From NCBI RefSeq assembly GCF_000241485.1, contig NZ_JH584241.1:1601110-1665109 (forward strand): a stretch of 64,000 nucleotides of DNA, in the 5' to 3' direction. The stretch is from Sphingomonas sp. PAMC 26605 (GTDB taxonomy: Bacteria; Pseudomonadota; Alphaproteobacteria; Sphingomonadales; Sphingomonadaceae). Both the position numbers and the translations under genes were made by a program. Each line of letters begins with the position of its first letter. Position 1 is the stretch's first letter. Below, in pieces: positions 7,748 to 16,801 of the stretch. The notes beneath the pieces are model-generated. The model had not been told where the DNA came from. It searched no databases and saw nothing but the letters and a program-made list of their open reading frames with translations.

Positions 7748-9033
7748 CCGCATTGGCCGGCGAGCGGACCTGGTTCGGCCAGCCACGTGGGCTGACCGTG
7801 TTGTTCCTCACCAATATGTGGGAGCAATTCTCCTATTACGGCATGCGCGCGCTGTTGGTCTATTACATGACCAAGCAGCTGCTGCTCCCGCAGGGCAATG
7901 CGTCCTTCATCTACGGCGCCTATACGTCGTGCGCCTATTTCACCCCGATTATCGGCGGCGTGATCGCCGATCGCCTGCTCGGCAAGAAGCGCGCGATCAT
8001 CATCGGCGCGAGCACGATGGCGGCGGGCCATTTCATGATGGCGTTCGACGGGCTGTTCTACGTCGCGCTGGCGACGATCGCGCTCGGCAACGGGCTGTTC
8101 CTGCCGAGCCTGCCGAGCCAGGTCGGCGATCTCTACCGCCCCGATGATCCGCGGCGCGGCTGGGCGTACAATGTCTATTATGTCGGCATCAATATCGGCG
8201 GTTTCCTGGCACCCCTGATCTGCGGAACGGTGGGGGAAGTGTACGGCTGGCATTACGGCTTCGGCCTTGCCGGATTCGGCATGCTCGCCGGGCTGCTCAT
8301 CTATCTGTCGGGCCAGCGCCATCTGCCGCCGGAACGGCCGATCGAGCGCGCAGTTCAGCGTCCCGGCGCGCGCCGCTTCGACCGGCGGACGGTAGTGCTG
8401 CTGATCGCGATCGGCGTGGCGGTGACGCTGTTCCGCGCCGCCTATGAGCAGGTCGGCAACACCGTCGCGCTTTGGGCGGACAGCGGCGTGGATCGCGCGG
8501 CGCTGGGTCGGGTCATTCCGATGACCTGGTTCCAGTCGCTCAACCCGCTGTTCGTGATGCTGATGACGCCGCCGCTGCTCGCCTATTGGCGGCGGCGCGC
8601 GGCGGCGGGGCATGACCAGCCGGCGGCGCGGCGGATGGCGCTCGGCGCGACGATCGTCGCGCTCGCCTATCTCCTGCTCGCCGGCATCGCCTGGGCTGGG
8701 GCGGGGCAGCAGTCGAGCTGGGTGTGGCTGGCACTGTTCTTCGGGATCTTCACCTTCGGCGAACTGTTCATCCTGCCGACTGGCCTCGGCCTGTTCGCGC
8801 GGCTCGCACCGCCCAACCTCGGCGCGACGACGGTGGCGGCCTGGTTCCTCATCACCTTTACCGGCAGCCTCAGCGCCGGGCTGGTCGGGATCCTGTGGAG
8901 CCGAGTCGATCATCCCGTCTTCTTCGGCTTGCTGGCAGTCCTGGCGGGAGCGGCGGCGGGGCTGCTGCGGCTGTTGGACGCGCCGACCAGGCAGGTCGAA
9001 GCGGCGCAAGAACGTTCATCCGAATTGGGTTGA
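7744..9033 (+). CDS. POT/PTR2-family proton-coupled peptide transporter
   Basis: The GTG start at 7744 overlaps the preceding stop (GTGA), which favours it over the upstream in-frame GTG 7717. The 429-residue protein has about 12 membrane helices and the PTR2 signature region (MWEQFSYYGMRALLVYYM) in helix 1, plus the helix 4-5 block with YNVYYVGINIGGFLAPL. POT proteins import di- and tripeptides with protons. The helix-1 ExxER motif is altered: the first Glu is Asn and the Arg is Gln, which may change substrate choice or coupling. In this operon it would bring trimmed peptides into the cytosol. Confidence 0.88.
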   Translation: MTALAGERTWFGQPRGLTVLFLTNMWEQFSYYGMRALLVYYMTKQLLLPQGNASFIYGAYTSCAYFTPIIGGVIADRLLGKKRAIIIGASTMAAGHFMMAFDGLFYVALATIALGNGLFLPSLPSQVGDLYRPDDPRRGWAYNVYYVGINIGGFLAPLICGTVGEVYGWHYGFGLAGFGMLAGLLIYLSGQRHLPPERPIERAVQRPGARRFDRRTVVLLIAIGVAVTLFRAAYEQVGNTVALWADSGVDRAALGRVIPMTWFQSLNPLFVMLMTPPLLAYWRRRAAAGHDQPAARRMALGATIVALAYLLLAGIAWAGAGQQSSWVWLALFFGIFTFGELFILPTGLGLFARLAPPNLGATTVAAWFLITFTGSLSAGLVGILWSRVDHPVFFGLLAVLAGAAAGLLRLLDAPTRQVEAAQERSSELG

Positions 9034-9060
9034 CAATTCTCCGATCAGGACATTAGCTTC
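9030..9060 (+). promoter_or_regulatory. possible internal promoter and regulator half-site before the TonB receptor
   Basis: TTGACA at 9030-9035 is a perfect -35 box, but the -10 region about 17 bases on (TTAGCT) is poor. Just inside lies TCCGATCAGGACAT, which resembles one arm of the 4592-4619 palindrome (its right arm read in reverse is TCCGATTAGGATCAT). The 117-base gap before 9151 is the only real gap in this operon, so a second entry point for transcription is reasonable. Confidence 0.35.
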
Positions 9061-9150
9061 CTGTTACGAGAGCGTGACACCGCGTCAGCGTCACGACCAT
9101 CGCGGGACCGAGCCCGTCCAAAGGGGGGCGGCGCCATCTGGAGATCACCG

Positions 9151-11448
9151 ATGACCATCCGCACCGCTTTCCTGCTGTCCTCCGCGCTGGCGGGGCTGGT
9201 CGCCGCCGTGCCGGCCACCGCGCAAAGCGCCCCCGAAAACGCCCCTGCCTCGTCCCAGGCGGTTACCCCCGGCGCGAGCAACTCGGACAGCGACATCATC
9301 GTCACCGCGCAGAAGCGCACCCAGACGCTGATCGACGTGCCGCAGTCGATTACCGTCGTCTCGGGCGCGGCGCTCGAGCGGCAGCAGGCGACCAGCTTCC
9401 AGGACTATCTCAACCTCGTCCCCGGCCTGCAGCTCGACCAGAGCACGCCGGGGGCCGGCCGCCTGATCCTGCGCGGCCTCAACACCGGCGGCGTCGCCTC
9501 GACCGTCGCGGTCTATGTCGACGAGACGCCGTTCGGATCGTCGAGCGCGCTGGTCAACGGCGGCGTGCTCGCGGGCGATTTCGACACGTTCGACATCGCG
9601 CGGGTCGAGGTGCTGCGCGGCCCGCAGGGGACGCTGTACGGCGCGAGTTCGCTCGGCGGCCTGCTCAAGTTCGTCAGCAATACGCCCGACACGACCAAGG
9701 TCGAAGGACGCGTTCGTGCCGGGATCGAGACGACCGACGGCGGCGATCTGTCCTATCATGGCAATGCGCTGATCAACCTGCCGCTCGGCGATACGCTCGC
9801 GCTGCGCGCGTCGGGCTTCTACAACAAGGTCGGCGGCTGGATCGATTCGATCGGCACCTCGGCGGTCGACGGGGTCGGATCGACCCAGACGGCCGATGTC
9901 GCCAAGAACATCAACGGCTCGAAATCCTATGGCGGGCGCGCCTCGCTGCTGTTCAAGCCGAGCGACACCTTCGATCTGCGCCTCACCGCGCACATCCAGA
10001 ACATTCGCGCGGACGCGCCGTCGATCGTCGAGAGCGATCCCGACACGCTGCAGACGCTGTACGGCCGCGAGACGCAGTCGCAATTCGCCAATCAGTTCAC
10101 CAACATCGATTACCGGCTGTATAACGGGCTGCTCAATTACGATTTCGGCTTTGCCAAGCTAACTGCGTCGAGCAGCTATTCGACGCAGAACCAGACGTTC
10201 CGGCAGGACGCGACCTTCAACCTCAGCGGCCTCGTCACTGCAGCGCTCGGCGCGCCGGCCAACGATTTCGTGCTCGACCAGCAGACCAACGACCGCCGCT
10301 TTACCGAGGAGGTACGGCTCGCCTCGGGCAAGAGCGATCTGCTCGAATGGCTCGTCGGCGGCTACTACACCAACGAGAAAGGCCTGGTCTCGCAGAACTT
10401 CGCTGCGTTCACGCCGAACACCACGACGCCGATCGCCTTCCCGTTCGTCCTCGGCCAGGTGACGATCCGGTCGAAATATGAGGAATATGCGGGCTTTGCC
10501 AATGCGACGCTGCATCTCGGCCGGCGCTTCGATTTGGATTTCGGCGGTCGCTACAGCCACAACGATCAGACCGCCAGCCAGGGCGCCGACGGCGTTTTGG
10601 CGGGCAACGTGCCCGTCAACAGCAACCTCCGGTCCTCCGATAATGTCTTCACCTATTCGATCGCGCCGAAGTTCAAGATCAGCGACCGCGCCTCGATCTA
10701 TGCGCGGGTCGCGCGCGGCTATCGCCCTGGCGGCCCCAACGTCATCTCGCCGACCGCGCCCGCCGATACGCCGACGTCGTTCGCTCCCGACACCGTCACC
10801 AGCTACGAAGTCGGCTTCAAGGGCGAGACCGCCGATCACAGCTTCGCGCTCGATATCGCCGGCTATCATATCGACTGGAACAACATCCAGCTGCTGACGG
10901 TCGTCAACGGCTTCGGCATCAACATCAACGGCAGCAGCGCGGTCAGCGACGGCGGGGAAGTCACCGCGACGTTCCGGCCCACGCGCGGCTTCGTCACCTC
11001 GATCAACGGTGCCTATACCCGCGCGCGGCTGACCGGGGACGCGCCACCGCTGACCGGCGGATTGAAGGGCGACCGGTTGCCGTTCACGCCGCCCTACAGC
11101 GTTTCGGTCAATTCAGACTATAATTGGGATGCCGGTAGCGCGAAGCCGTATGTCGGTGGGTCGCTGCGCTTCCTGTCGAAGCAGAACGGCAATTTCGATG
11201 CGGATTATCGCGCGGCCACCGGGCGCCAGCGCACGGTCCCCTCTTATGTCGTGGTCGATCTGCGCGCGGGCGTGGATTTCGGCCGCTTCGGGCTCGAGCT
11301 GTTCGCGCGCAACCTGACCAATGACGAGGGCAAGACTTCGACCGGACCGACCACCGCCAACGGCCTGCCGCTCAACCCCAACGGGGCGATCGCTACGGGC
11401 GTCATCCGGCCGCGCACCGTCGGCGCAGCGATCACGGCGTCGTTCTGA
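9151..11448 (+). CDS. TonB-dependent outer-membrane receptor
   Basis: This 765-residue protein has a signal peptide (MTIRTAFLLSSALAGLVAAV, cleaved near ATAQ), a TonB box-like start (DIIVTAQKR), a plug domain (about residues 50-165; RVEVLRGPQGTLYGASSLGG) and a beta-barrel ending in Phe (AITASF). It belongs to the sphingomonad FyuA/CirA-like group rather than to a clear siderophore type. It sits 5 bases before the DUF1611 gene, within an operon of periplasmic and inner-membrane peptide functions. I infer import of peptide or muropeptide fragments across the outer membrane, energised by TonB. Confidence 0.92.
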   Translation: MTIRTAFLLSSALAGLVAAVPATAQSAPENAPASSQAVTPGASNSDSDIIVTAQKRTQTLIDVPQSITVVSGAALERQQATSFQDYLNLVPGLQLDQSTPGAGRLILRGLNTGGVASTVAVYVDETPFGSSSALVNGGVLAGDFDTFDIARVEVLRGPQGTLYGASSLGGLLKFVSNTPDTTKVEGRVRAGIETTDGGDLSYHGNALINLPLGDTLALRASGFYNKVGGWIDSIGTSAVDGVGSTQTADVAKNINGSKSYGGRASLLFKPSDTFDLRLTAHIQNIRADAPSIVESDPDTLQTLYGRETQSQFANQFTNIDYRLYNGLLNYDFGFAKLTASSSYSTQNQTFRQDATFNLSGLVTAALGAPANDFVLDQQTNDRRFTEEVRLASGKSDLLEWLVGGYYTNEKGLVSQNFAAFTPNTTTPIAFPFVLGQVTIRSKYEEYAGFANATLHLGRRFDLDFGGRYSHNDQTASQGADGVLAGNVPVNSNLRSSDNVFTYSIAPKFKISDRASIYARVARGYRPGGPNVISPTAPADTPTSFAPDTVTSYEVGFKGETADHSFALDIAGYHIDWNNIQLLTVVNGFGININGSSAVSDGGEVTATFRPTRGFVTSINGAYTRARLTGDAPPLTGGLKGDRLPFTPPYSVSVNSDYNWDAGSAKPYVGGSLRFLSKQNGNFDADYRAATGRQRTVPSYVVVDLRAGVDFGRFGLELFARNLTNDEGKTSTGPTTANGLPLNPNGAIATGVIRPRTVGAAITASF

Positions 11449-11453
11449 GCGAT

Positions 11454-12518
11454 ATGCCGCTGTCCACCGCTGATACGCTCGACCGCGCGGCACCCGCCGC
11501 GCCGTCCGCCGCCGCTTTACCTGGACCCTATCTGCTGTTTCTCGGCGATACGATCGAACCGGGCTATGCCAAGACTGCCTTCGGGCTGCGCGACTGGGCG
11601 CGCGAGCGGTGCATCGGTGAGCTGACGCTCCCCGGCGCCGCGGTGACGACCGGCCTGCCCGCCCTCGCGCCGGCCGCGGCGCATGCGCAGGGCGCCCGCG
11701 CACTGCTGATCGGCGTCGCCACGCCGGGGGGGAGCATCCCGGCGAACTGGATCCCGACGCTGCTCGCCGCGCTCGAGGCGGGGCTCGACCTCGTTTCGGG
11801 CATGCATGCCCGGCTTACCGACATCCCATCGCTGCGTAGCGCCGCCGAACGGCTGGGCCGGCGGCTGGTCGATGTCCGCACGCCGCCGGCAAACATCGGC
11901 GTTGCCACGGGAAAGCCGAGATCCGGCCGGCGCGTGCTGACGGTCGGCACCGACTGCGCGCTCGGCAAGAAATATACCGCGCTCGCGATCGCGCGCGGGC
12001 TCACCGCGCGCGGGCGCGACGCGACCTTCCGCGCGACGGGCCAGACCGGCATCATGATCGCCGGGAGCGGTATTCCGATCGATGCGGTGGTCGCCGATTT
12101 CGTCGCGGGCGCGGCCGAGATGCTGAGTCCGGCGGCAGCGGCGGGGCATATCGACGTGATCGAGGGCCAGGGCTCGCTATTCCATCCGGCCTATGCGCCG
12201 GTGTCGCTCGGCCTGCTCCACGGCAGCCAGCCCGATCTGTTCGTCGTGTGCCACGAGCCCGGGCGGACGCGCGTGCTCGGCAGTCCCGATTTCGCGCTGC
12301 CGTCGATCGACGCGGTGATCGCGCAGACGGTCGCGCTGGGGCGGCTTACCAATCCTGCTATTGCCTGTGCCGGGGTCAGCCTCAATACCGCGCGCATGAC
12401 CCAGCACGACGCCGACCATCTGATCGCCGAGACCGCGCAGCAGCTCGGCCTGCCGGTCGCCGATCCGATGCGCGGCGGCGCGGCGTTCGAGCGGTTGCTG
12501 GACGCCTGCGCGGCATGA
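11454..12518 (+). CDS. dgcN: DUF1611 protein, DgcN-like D-glutamate N-acetyltransferase
   Basis: The 354-residue product has the DUF1611 layout: an N-terminal Rossmann-like domain (about residues 25-150) and a C-terminal domain with a P-loop-like motif GTDCALGKKYT (165-175), followed by GQTGIMIAGSG and an EGQGSLFHP motif. Homologues (DgcN) acetylate D-Glu to N-acetyl-D-Glu, which the DgcA racemase converts to the L form; pairing with the epimerase gene at 6737 supports that role. The residues before about 25 are a low-complexity extension. It overlaps the next gene as ATGA. The acetyltransferase activity is assigned by family knowledge, not seen directly. Confidence 0.8.
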   Translation: MPLSTADTLDRAAPAAPSAAALPGPYLLFLGDTIEPGYAKTAFGLRDWARERCIGELTLPGAAVTTGLPALAPAAAHAQGARALLIGVATPGGSIPANWIPTLLAALEAGLDLVSGMHARLTDIPSLRSAAERLGRRLVDVRTPPANIGVATGKPRSGRRVLTVGTDCALGKKYTALAIARGLTARGRDATFRATGQTGIMIAGSGIPIDAVVADFVAGAAEMLSPAAAAGHIDVIEGQGSLFHPAYAPVSLGLLHGSQPDLFVVCHEPGRTRVLGSPDFALPSIDAVIAQTVALGRLTNPAIACAGVSLNTARMTQHDADHLIAETAQQLGLPVADPMRGGAAFERLLDACAA

Positions 12519-13654
12519 CCGCCCCGGCGGCCGCGCAGCACACGCCGCCGAGCCGGTTCAAGCGCCTGATCCTGCCCGGCCTCGCCTTCAAGGCCGTGGT
12601 GATCGGCGGCGGCTATGCCACCGGCCGCGAGATCGCCGAGTTCTTCCTGCCCGCCGGGCCATGGGGCGGGCTGGCGGCGATGGCGCTGGCGACGCTCATC
12701 TGGAGCACGGTGTGCATCGCGACCTTCCTGTTCGCCCGGGCGACCGGCGCGCAGGAGTATCGCAGCTTCTTCAAGGCGCTGCTCGGGCGCGGCTGGATCG
12801 CGTTCGAGGTCGCCTATGCACTGTTCGTCGTGCTGATCCTCGCGGTGTTCGGCGCCGCCGCCGGGGCGATCGGGACGGCGACGCTCGGCACGCCGCCGAT
12901 CCTCGGCACGCTCGCGCTGATGGTCGGAATCGCCGGGTTCGCGGCGTTCGGCAATGCCGCGGTGGAGCGGCTGTTCGCCTATGTCTCGATCCTGCTCTAC
13001 GGCGTCTATGCGCTGTTCCTCGTCTTCGCGCTGACCAGCTTTGGCGATCGCATCGCCGCCGCCTTTGCCGTTTCGCCGGCACCCGCGGGCGGCTGGGCGC
13101 TCGGCGGCATCACCTATGCCGGCTACAATATCGTCGGTGCCGTCATCATCCTGCCCGTCACGCGGCATCTGACGAGCAACCGCGACGCGGTCGTCGCGGG
13201 CGCGATCGCCGGGCCGCTCGCGATGCTGCCTGCGGTGCTGTTCTTCACCTGCATGACCGCGTTCATGCCGGCGATCGCGGGCGCGATCCTCCCCTCTGAT
13301 TACATGTTGGTGCGGCTCGGCCAGCCGGCCTTTCACCTGCTGTTCCAGGGGATGATCTTCGCCGCCTTGCTCGAAAGCGGCACCGGCGCGGTCCATGCGA
13401 TCAACCAGCGCATCGCCAGCGTCTGGGAGCGCCGCCACGGGGTGGCGCCGGGCCGCCTGATGCGCGGTGCGACCGCGCTTGCGCTGCTGCTCGTCTGCAT
13501 GCTGCTCGCCGAGCGCGTCGGGCTCGTCGCGCTGATCGCGAGCGGCTACCGCCTGCTGGCTTATGTGCTGATCGCGATCTACGTCGTGCCGCTGCTGAGC
13601 TATGGGCTATGGCGTCCGAGACACCTGGTCCTGGCGCACGGAGACTTTGCATGA
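12515..13654 (+). CDS. YkvI-type inner-membrane permease
   Basis: The start codon lies in an ATGA overlap with the DUF1611 gene. The 379-residue protein has about ten membrane helices and the opening pattern of YkvI-like members of the amino-acid/cation symporter fold (LPGLAFKAVVIGGGYATGRE). The glycine-rich unwound-helix segment GGGYATG resembles substrate sites of LeuT-fold carriers. The substrate is unknown; a free amino acid such as glutamate, or export of an amino acid by-product, would fit the operon. Its stop overlaps the next start (ATGA). Confidence 0.8.
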   Translation: MTAPAAAQHTPPSRFKRLILPGLAFKAVVIGGGYATGREIAEFFLPAGPWGGLAAMALATLIWSTVCIATFLFARATGAQEYRSFFKALLGRGWIAFEVAYALFVVLILAVFGAAAGAIGTATLGTPPILGTLALMVGIAGFAAFGNAAVERLFAYVSILLYGVYALFLVFALTSFGDRIAAAFAVSPAPAGGWALGGITYAGYNIVGAVIILPVTRHLTSNRDAVVAGAIAGPLAMLPAVLFFTCMTAFMPAIAGAILPSDYMLVRLGQPAFHLLFQGMIFAALLESGTGAVHAINQRIASVWERRHGVAPGRLMRGATALALLLVCMLLAERVGLVALIASGYRLLAYVLIAIYVVPLLSYGLWRPRHLVLAHGDFA

Positions 13655-15219
13655 AGCGCCTCTGGATGCTCGCCGCGCTCGTCACCACAGGCCCGGCGCT
13701 GGCCGCGCCGCCCGAGGGGCTCGATGCCCGGATCGAGGCGATCCGGCGCGAGTCGGGCTCGCCCGGCATGGCGGTCGCGATCGTCGAGAACGGCAAGGTC
13801 GTGCTCGCGCGAGGGTATGGCGTGCGCAAGCTCGGCGCGCCCGAGAAGGTCGATGCCGGCACCACCTTCATGATCGGCTCGACCACCAAGGCGATGACCG
13901 TCGCGGCGCTCGCCACGCTGGTCGATGCCGGCAAGCTCGATTGGGACGACAAGGTGATCGACCGGCTGCCGGGCTTCCAGATGTACGACCCCTGGGTCAC
14001 ACGCGAGATGACGGTCAAGGATCTGTTGGCCCATCGCAGCGGACTTGGGCTCGGCGCGGGCGACCTGCTCTACATCCCGCGCGGCAGCTATTCGCGCGCC
14101 GAGGTCGTCCGCCGGCTGCGCTACATCAAGCCGACGACGAGCTTCCGCTCGGGCTATGCCTATGACAATGTGCTCTACATCGTCGCGGGTCAGCTGATCG
14201 AGGCGGTGAGCGGGCAAAGCTGGGAGGAGTATATGCGTGAGCATGTCTTTTGCCCGGCCGGCATGACCGACGCCGCGACCGACGACGCGCACCGCTTCGC
14301 ACGTATCAATCGCGCGTATCCGCATGCGCGGGTCGGCGGAGCGGTGCGTGGTGTCGGCGCGCAGCGTCTGCTCGACGAACACGACCAGCTCGGCCGCGCG
14401 TCCGCCCCCGCGGGGCTCGTCGCGCTCAGCGCCAACGACATGGCGCGCTGGCTGCAGATCCAGCTCGCCCACGGCGCGGTCCCCGGCGGGGCGCGGCTGT
14501 TCAGCGAAGCCTCGTCCAAGACGATGTGGACCCCGGTCACGCCCGAGCCGATCGAGCCCGTACCCGCGATCCTGGCCGGGACCGAGGAGACGTTCTCCAA
14601 TTATGCGCTCGGCTGGGAGGTGCGCGACTATCATGGCGCCAAGATCATCTGGCATTCGGGCGCACTGTTCGGCTTCACCTCGATCGTCGCTTTGATCCCC
14701 GAAAAGAACGTCGGCTTCGCGATCGAGCTCAACAGCGAGGAGATCGCGCCACGCTTCGGGCTGATGTACGAGCTGCTCGATCATTATCTCGGCCTGCCCG
14801 CGGAGGATTGGCCGAAGCGGTTCGACACCTATCGGCGCGACCGCATCGCCGCGGCGCAATCCGTCGTGCAGCAAAAGGCCGCGACGCCCGCCAAGGTCGG
14901 CCCGTCGCTGCCGCTCGACGGCTTCGCCGGCACCTATCGCGACAGCTGGTATGGCGACGTGACGATCGCGCGCGGTGCGAGCGGTCTGACGGTCGACTTC
15001 CGCCCGACGCCGGGAATGACGGGGCATCTCGAACACTATCAATACGACACCTTTATCGCGCACTTCGACGACAAGGGAATCGAGCCGGCTTACATGACCT
15101 TCGGTCTCGATGCGCAGGGGCATGTCGAGCGGATCACGCTGAAGCCGGTGTCGCCGATCGCGGACTTCAGTTTCGACTATCAGGATCTGCTGTTCGCGCC
15201 GGTCGCGGCGGTCAAATGA
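13651..15219 (+). CDS. secreted serine hydrolase, beta-lactamase/D-aminopeptidase type (S12)
   Basis: ATG 13651 overlaps the preceding stop. The 522-residue protein has a signal peptide ending near ALAAP, the SxxK motif S77-T-T-K80, YxN at Y171-D-N173 and HSG at 335-337, so the S12 catalytic set is complete. A C-terminal extension (about residues 410-520) looks like the lipocalin-like/DUF3471 domain common in secreted family members. Unlike the S12 enzyme at 4695 it lacks membrane helices, so it should be free in the periplasm. Two different S12 enzymes in one operon suggest stepwise trimming of D-residue peptides (inference). Confidence 0.88.
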   Translation: MKRLWMLAALVTTGPALAAPPEGLDARIEAIRRESGSPGMAVAIVENGKVVLARGYGVRKLGAPEKVDAGTTFMIGSTTKAMTVAALATLVDAGKLDWDDKVIDRLPGFQMYDPWVTREMTVKDLLAHRSGLGLGAGDLLYIPRGSYSRAEVVRRLRYIKPTTSFRSGYAYDNVLYIVAGQLIEAVSGQSWEEYMREHVFCPAGMTDAATDDAHRFARINRAYPHARVGGAVRGVGAQRLLDEHDQLGRASAPAGLVALSANDMARWLQIQLAHGAVPGGARLFSEASSKTMWTPVTPEPIEPVPAILAGTEETFSNYALGWEVRDYHGAKIIWHSGALFGFTSIVALIPEKNVGFAIELNSEEIAPRFGLMYELLDHYLGLPAEDWPKRFDTYRRDRIAAAQSVVQQKAATPAKVGPSLPLDGFAGTYRDSWYGDVTIARGASGLTVDFRPTPGMTGHLEHYQYDTFIAHFDDKGIEPAYMTFGLDAQGHVERITLKPVSPIADFSFDYQDLLFAPVAAVK

Positions 15220-16496
15220 GGAAGGGTGTCGGGACGATGCGTACGGGCAGAACGGCAGCAGCTGCGATCGGGGCAGCCATGCTGGCGCTGGCCGCCCCCG
15301 CTTCCGCGCAGGATTACACCGCGCGCGTCACCCGCGTGCTGAAGGCGACGCCGTTGATCGACGGGCATAACGACTGGGCCGAGGCGTTGCGCGAACGCGA
15401 GGGCGATGCGCGCTGGACACTCGATCTGACGCATGGGCTCGACGCCAAGCCGGTGCCGTACAACACCGACATCGCGCGGCTGCGCAAGGGGATGGTCGGC
15501 GGACAATTCTGGTCGGTCTGGGTCGATGCCGATTTGCCGGGCCCCGAGCAGGTCAAGCAGACGCTCGAACAGATCGACCTCGTCCACCAGATTGTCGCGC
15601 GCTATCCCACGACCTTCGCGCTCGCCCGCACCGCCGCCGACGTGCGCCGCATCCACAAGGCCGGGCGGATCGCCTCGCTGATCGGCGTCGAGGGCGGCGG
15701 GCAGATCGACGGCAGTCTGGCGGTGCTGCGGACCTATCACGATCTCGGCGCGGGATATCTCACGCTGACGCACGTCAAGACGATCGCCTGGGCGGACTCG
15801 GCGACCGACAACCCGCGGCACGATGGGCTGACGCCGTTCGGCGAAAGCGTCGTGCGCGAACTCAACCGGCTCGGCATGCTGGTCGATCTGTCGCACGTCA
15901 GCGAAGCGACGATGGTGGACGCGATCCGCGTGTCGAAAGCGCCGGTGATCTTCTCGCATTCGAGCGCGCGCGCGCTCGACGATCATCCGCGCGACGTGTC
16001 GGACGCCGTGCTCAAGCTGCTGCCCGCCAATGGCGGCGTGGTGATGGTCAATTTCGCGCCGATCTACATCTCCGACGCCTATCGCCGCTGGTCGGCCGAG
16101 CAGGATGCCGAACGGACGCGCCTCAACGCGCCGCCCTATGGCGGGCTGTATGTCGGCCAGCCAGACAAGGCTGCGGCAGCGCTGGCGCAGTGGCAGAAGG
16201 CGCACCCCAAGCCGCGCGTGACGCTGTCGGACGTCGCCGATCACATCGAGCACATCGCCATGACCGCGGGAATCGATCACGTCGGGATCGGTTCCGATTT
16301 CGACGGCGTCGACAACAGCCTGCCCGAAGGGCTCGGCAATGTCGGCGCCTATCCCAGCCTGCTTGCTGAGTTGATGCGGCGCGGCTGGAGCGATGCCGAC
16401 ATCGCCAAGCTGGCGGGTGGCAACATCCTGCGCGTCATGGCAGCGGCCGAGCAGGTAGCAGCCACACCCGCTCAGGCGCCGACCAAGACGCGCTAG
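15216..16496 (+). CDS. M19 membrane dipeptidase (renal dipeptidase family)
   Basis: The first ATG (15216) overlaps the preceding stop; ATG 15237 is an alternative that leaves a cleaner signal peptide (MRTGRTAAAAIGAAML). The zinc site of M19 enzymes is complete: H51-N-D53, E159 in GVEGG, H227 in SHVSE, H248 in SHSSAR, and the IGSDFDG substrate loop. M19 dipeptidases hydrolyse dipeptides and accept a C-terminal D-residue, which suits L-Ala-D-Glu-like products. The protein is 426 residues, normal for the family, and is the last gene of the coupled operon. Confidence 0.9.
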   Translation: MRKGVGTMRTGRTAAAAIGAAMLALAAPASAQDYTARVTRVLKATPLIDGHNDWAEALREREGDARWTLDLTHGLDAKPVPYNTDIARLRKGMVGGQFWSVWVDADLPGPEQVKQTLEQIDLVHQIVARYPTTFALARTAADVRRIHKAGRIASLIGVEGGGQIDGSLAVLRTYHDLGAGYLTLTHVKTIAWADSATDNPRHDGLTPFGESVVRELNRLGMLVDLSHVSEATMVDAIRVSKAPVIFSHSSARALDDHPRDVSDAVLKLLPANGGVVMVNFAPIYISDAYRRWSAEQDAERTRLNAPPYGGLYVGQPDKAAAALAQWQKAHPKPRVTLSDVADHIEHIAMTAGIDHVGIGSDFDGVDNSLPEGLGNVGAYPSLLAELMRRGWSDADIAKLAGGNILRVMAAAEQVAATPAQAPTKTR

Positions 16497-16497
16497 C

Positions 16498-16735
16498 TGC
16501 GCTGGCAGGATGCCACAGTGCTGGTGGCCAAGCTCAACCGGGCACAGCGCGGATGGGCCAACTCCTTCTCGGTTGGAATCACGAGCAAGGCGTACCACGA
16601 GATCGACAGCTGCACAGCGGTGCGGCTGCGTCTGTGCTTCGACGCAAGCACGGAAAAGCCGGATGGAGGGCGGGAGCCTGTCTACCCCAGCACCTCTACG
16701 AGCAATCCGCGCGGCGCGGACTGCGTCGATCAGGT
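16498..16735 (+). pseudogene. relic of a group II intron reverse transcriptase/maturase (C-terminal end)
   Basis: One frame encodes VAKLNRAQRGWANSFSVG, then ITSKAYHEIDSCTAVRLR, matching the conserved end of group II intron maturases (typically LNRxLRGWANYFSVG...YxAIDxYTAVRLRRWL). After this the similarity continues in another frame as LRRKHGKAGWR, then LPQHLYEQ, so at least one frameshift is present. The RT palm domain, the intron RNA ends and a start codon are absent. It lies directly after the M19 stop and next to a truncated SDR gene. Confidence 0.72.
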
Positions 16736-16801
16736 TACCCATCGTGAGGTTGACGTCGATGCGGTGCAGCCCCCAGCCGGGAAGGCGTCGTCCGTTGATC
16801 A

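Noticed and set aside
12191..13438. 415-residue minus-strand frame opposite the DUF1611 and YkvI genes
   Set aside because: Composition typical of an antisense shadow in GC-rich DNA, with no recognisable family.
14250..15215. Plus-strand frame extending the M19 dipeptidase upstream by over 300 residues
   Set aside because: The extension overlaps the S12 hydrolase in another frame and is Arg-rich; the signal peptide of M19 starts only after 15216.
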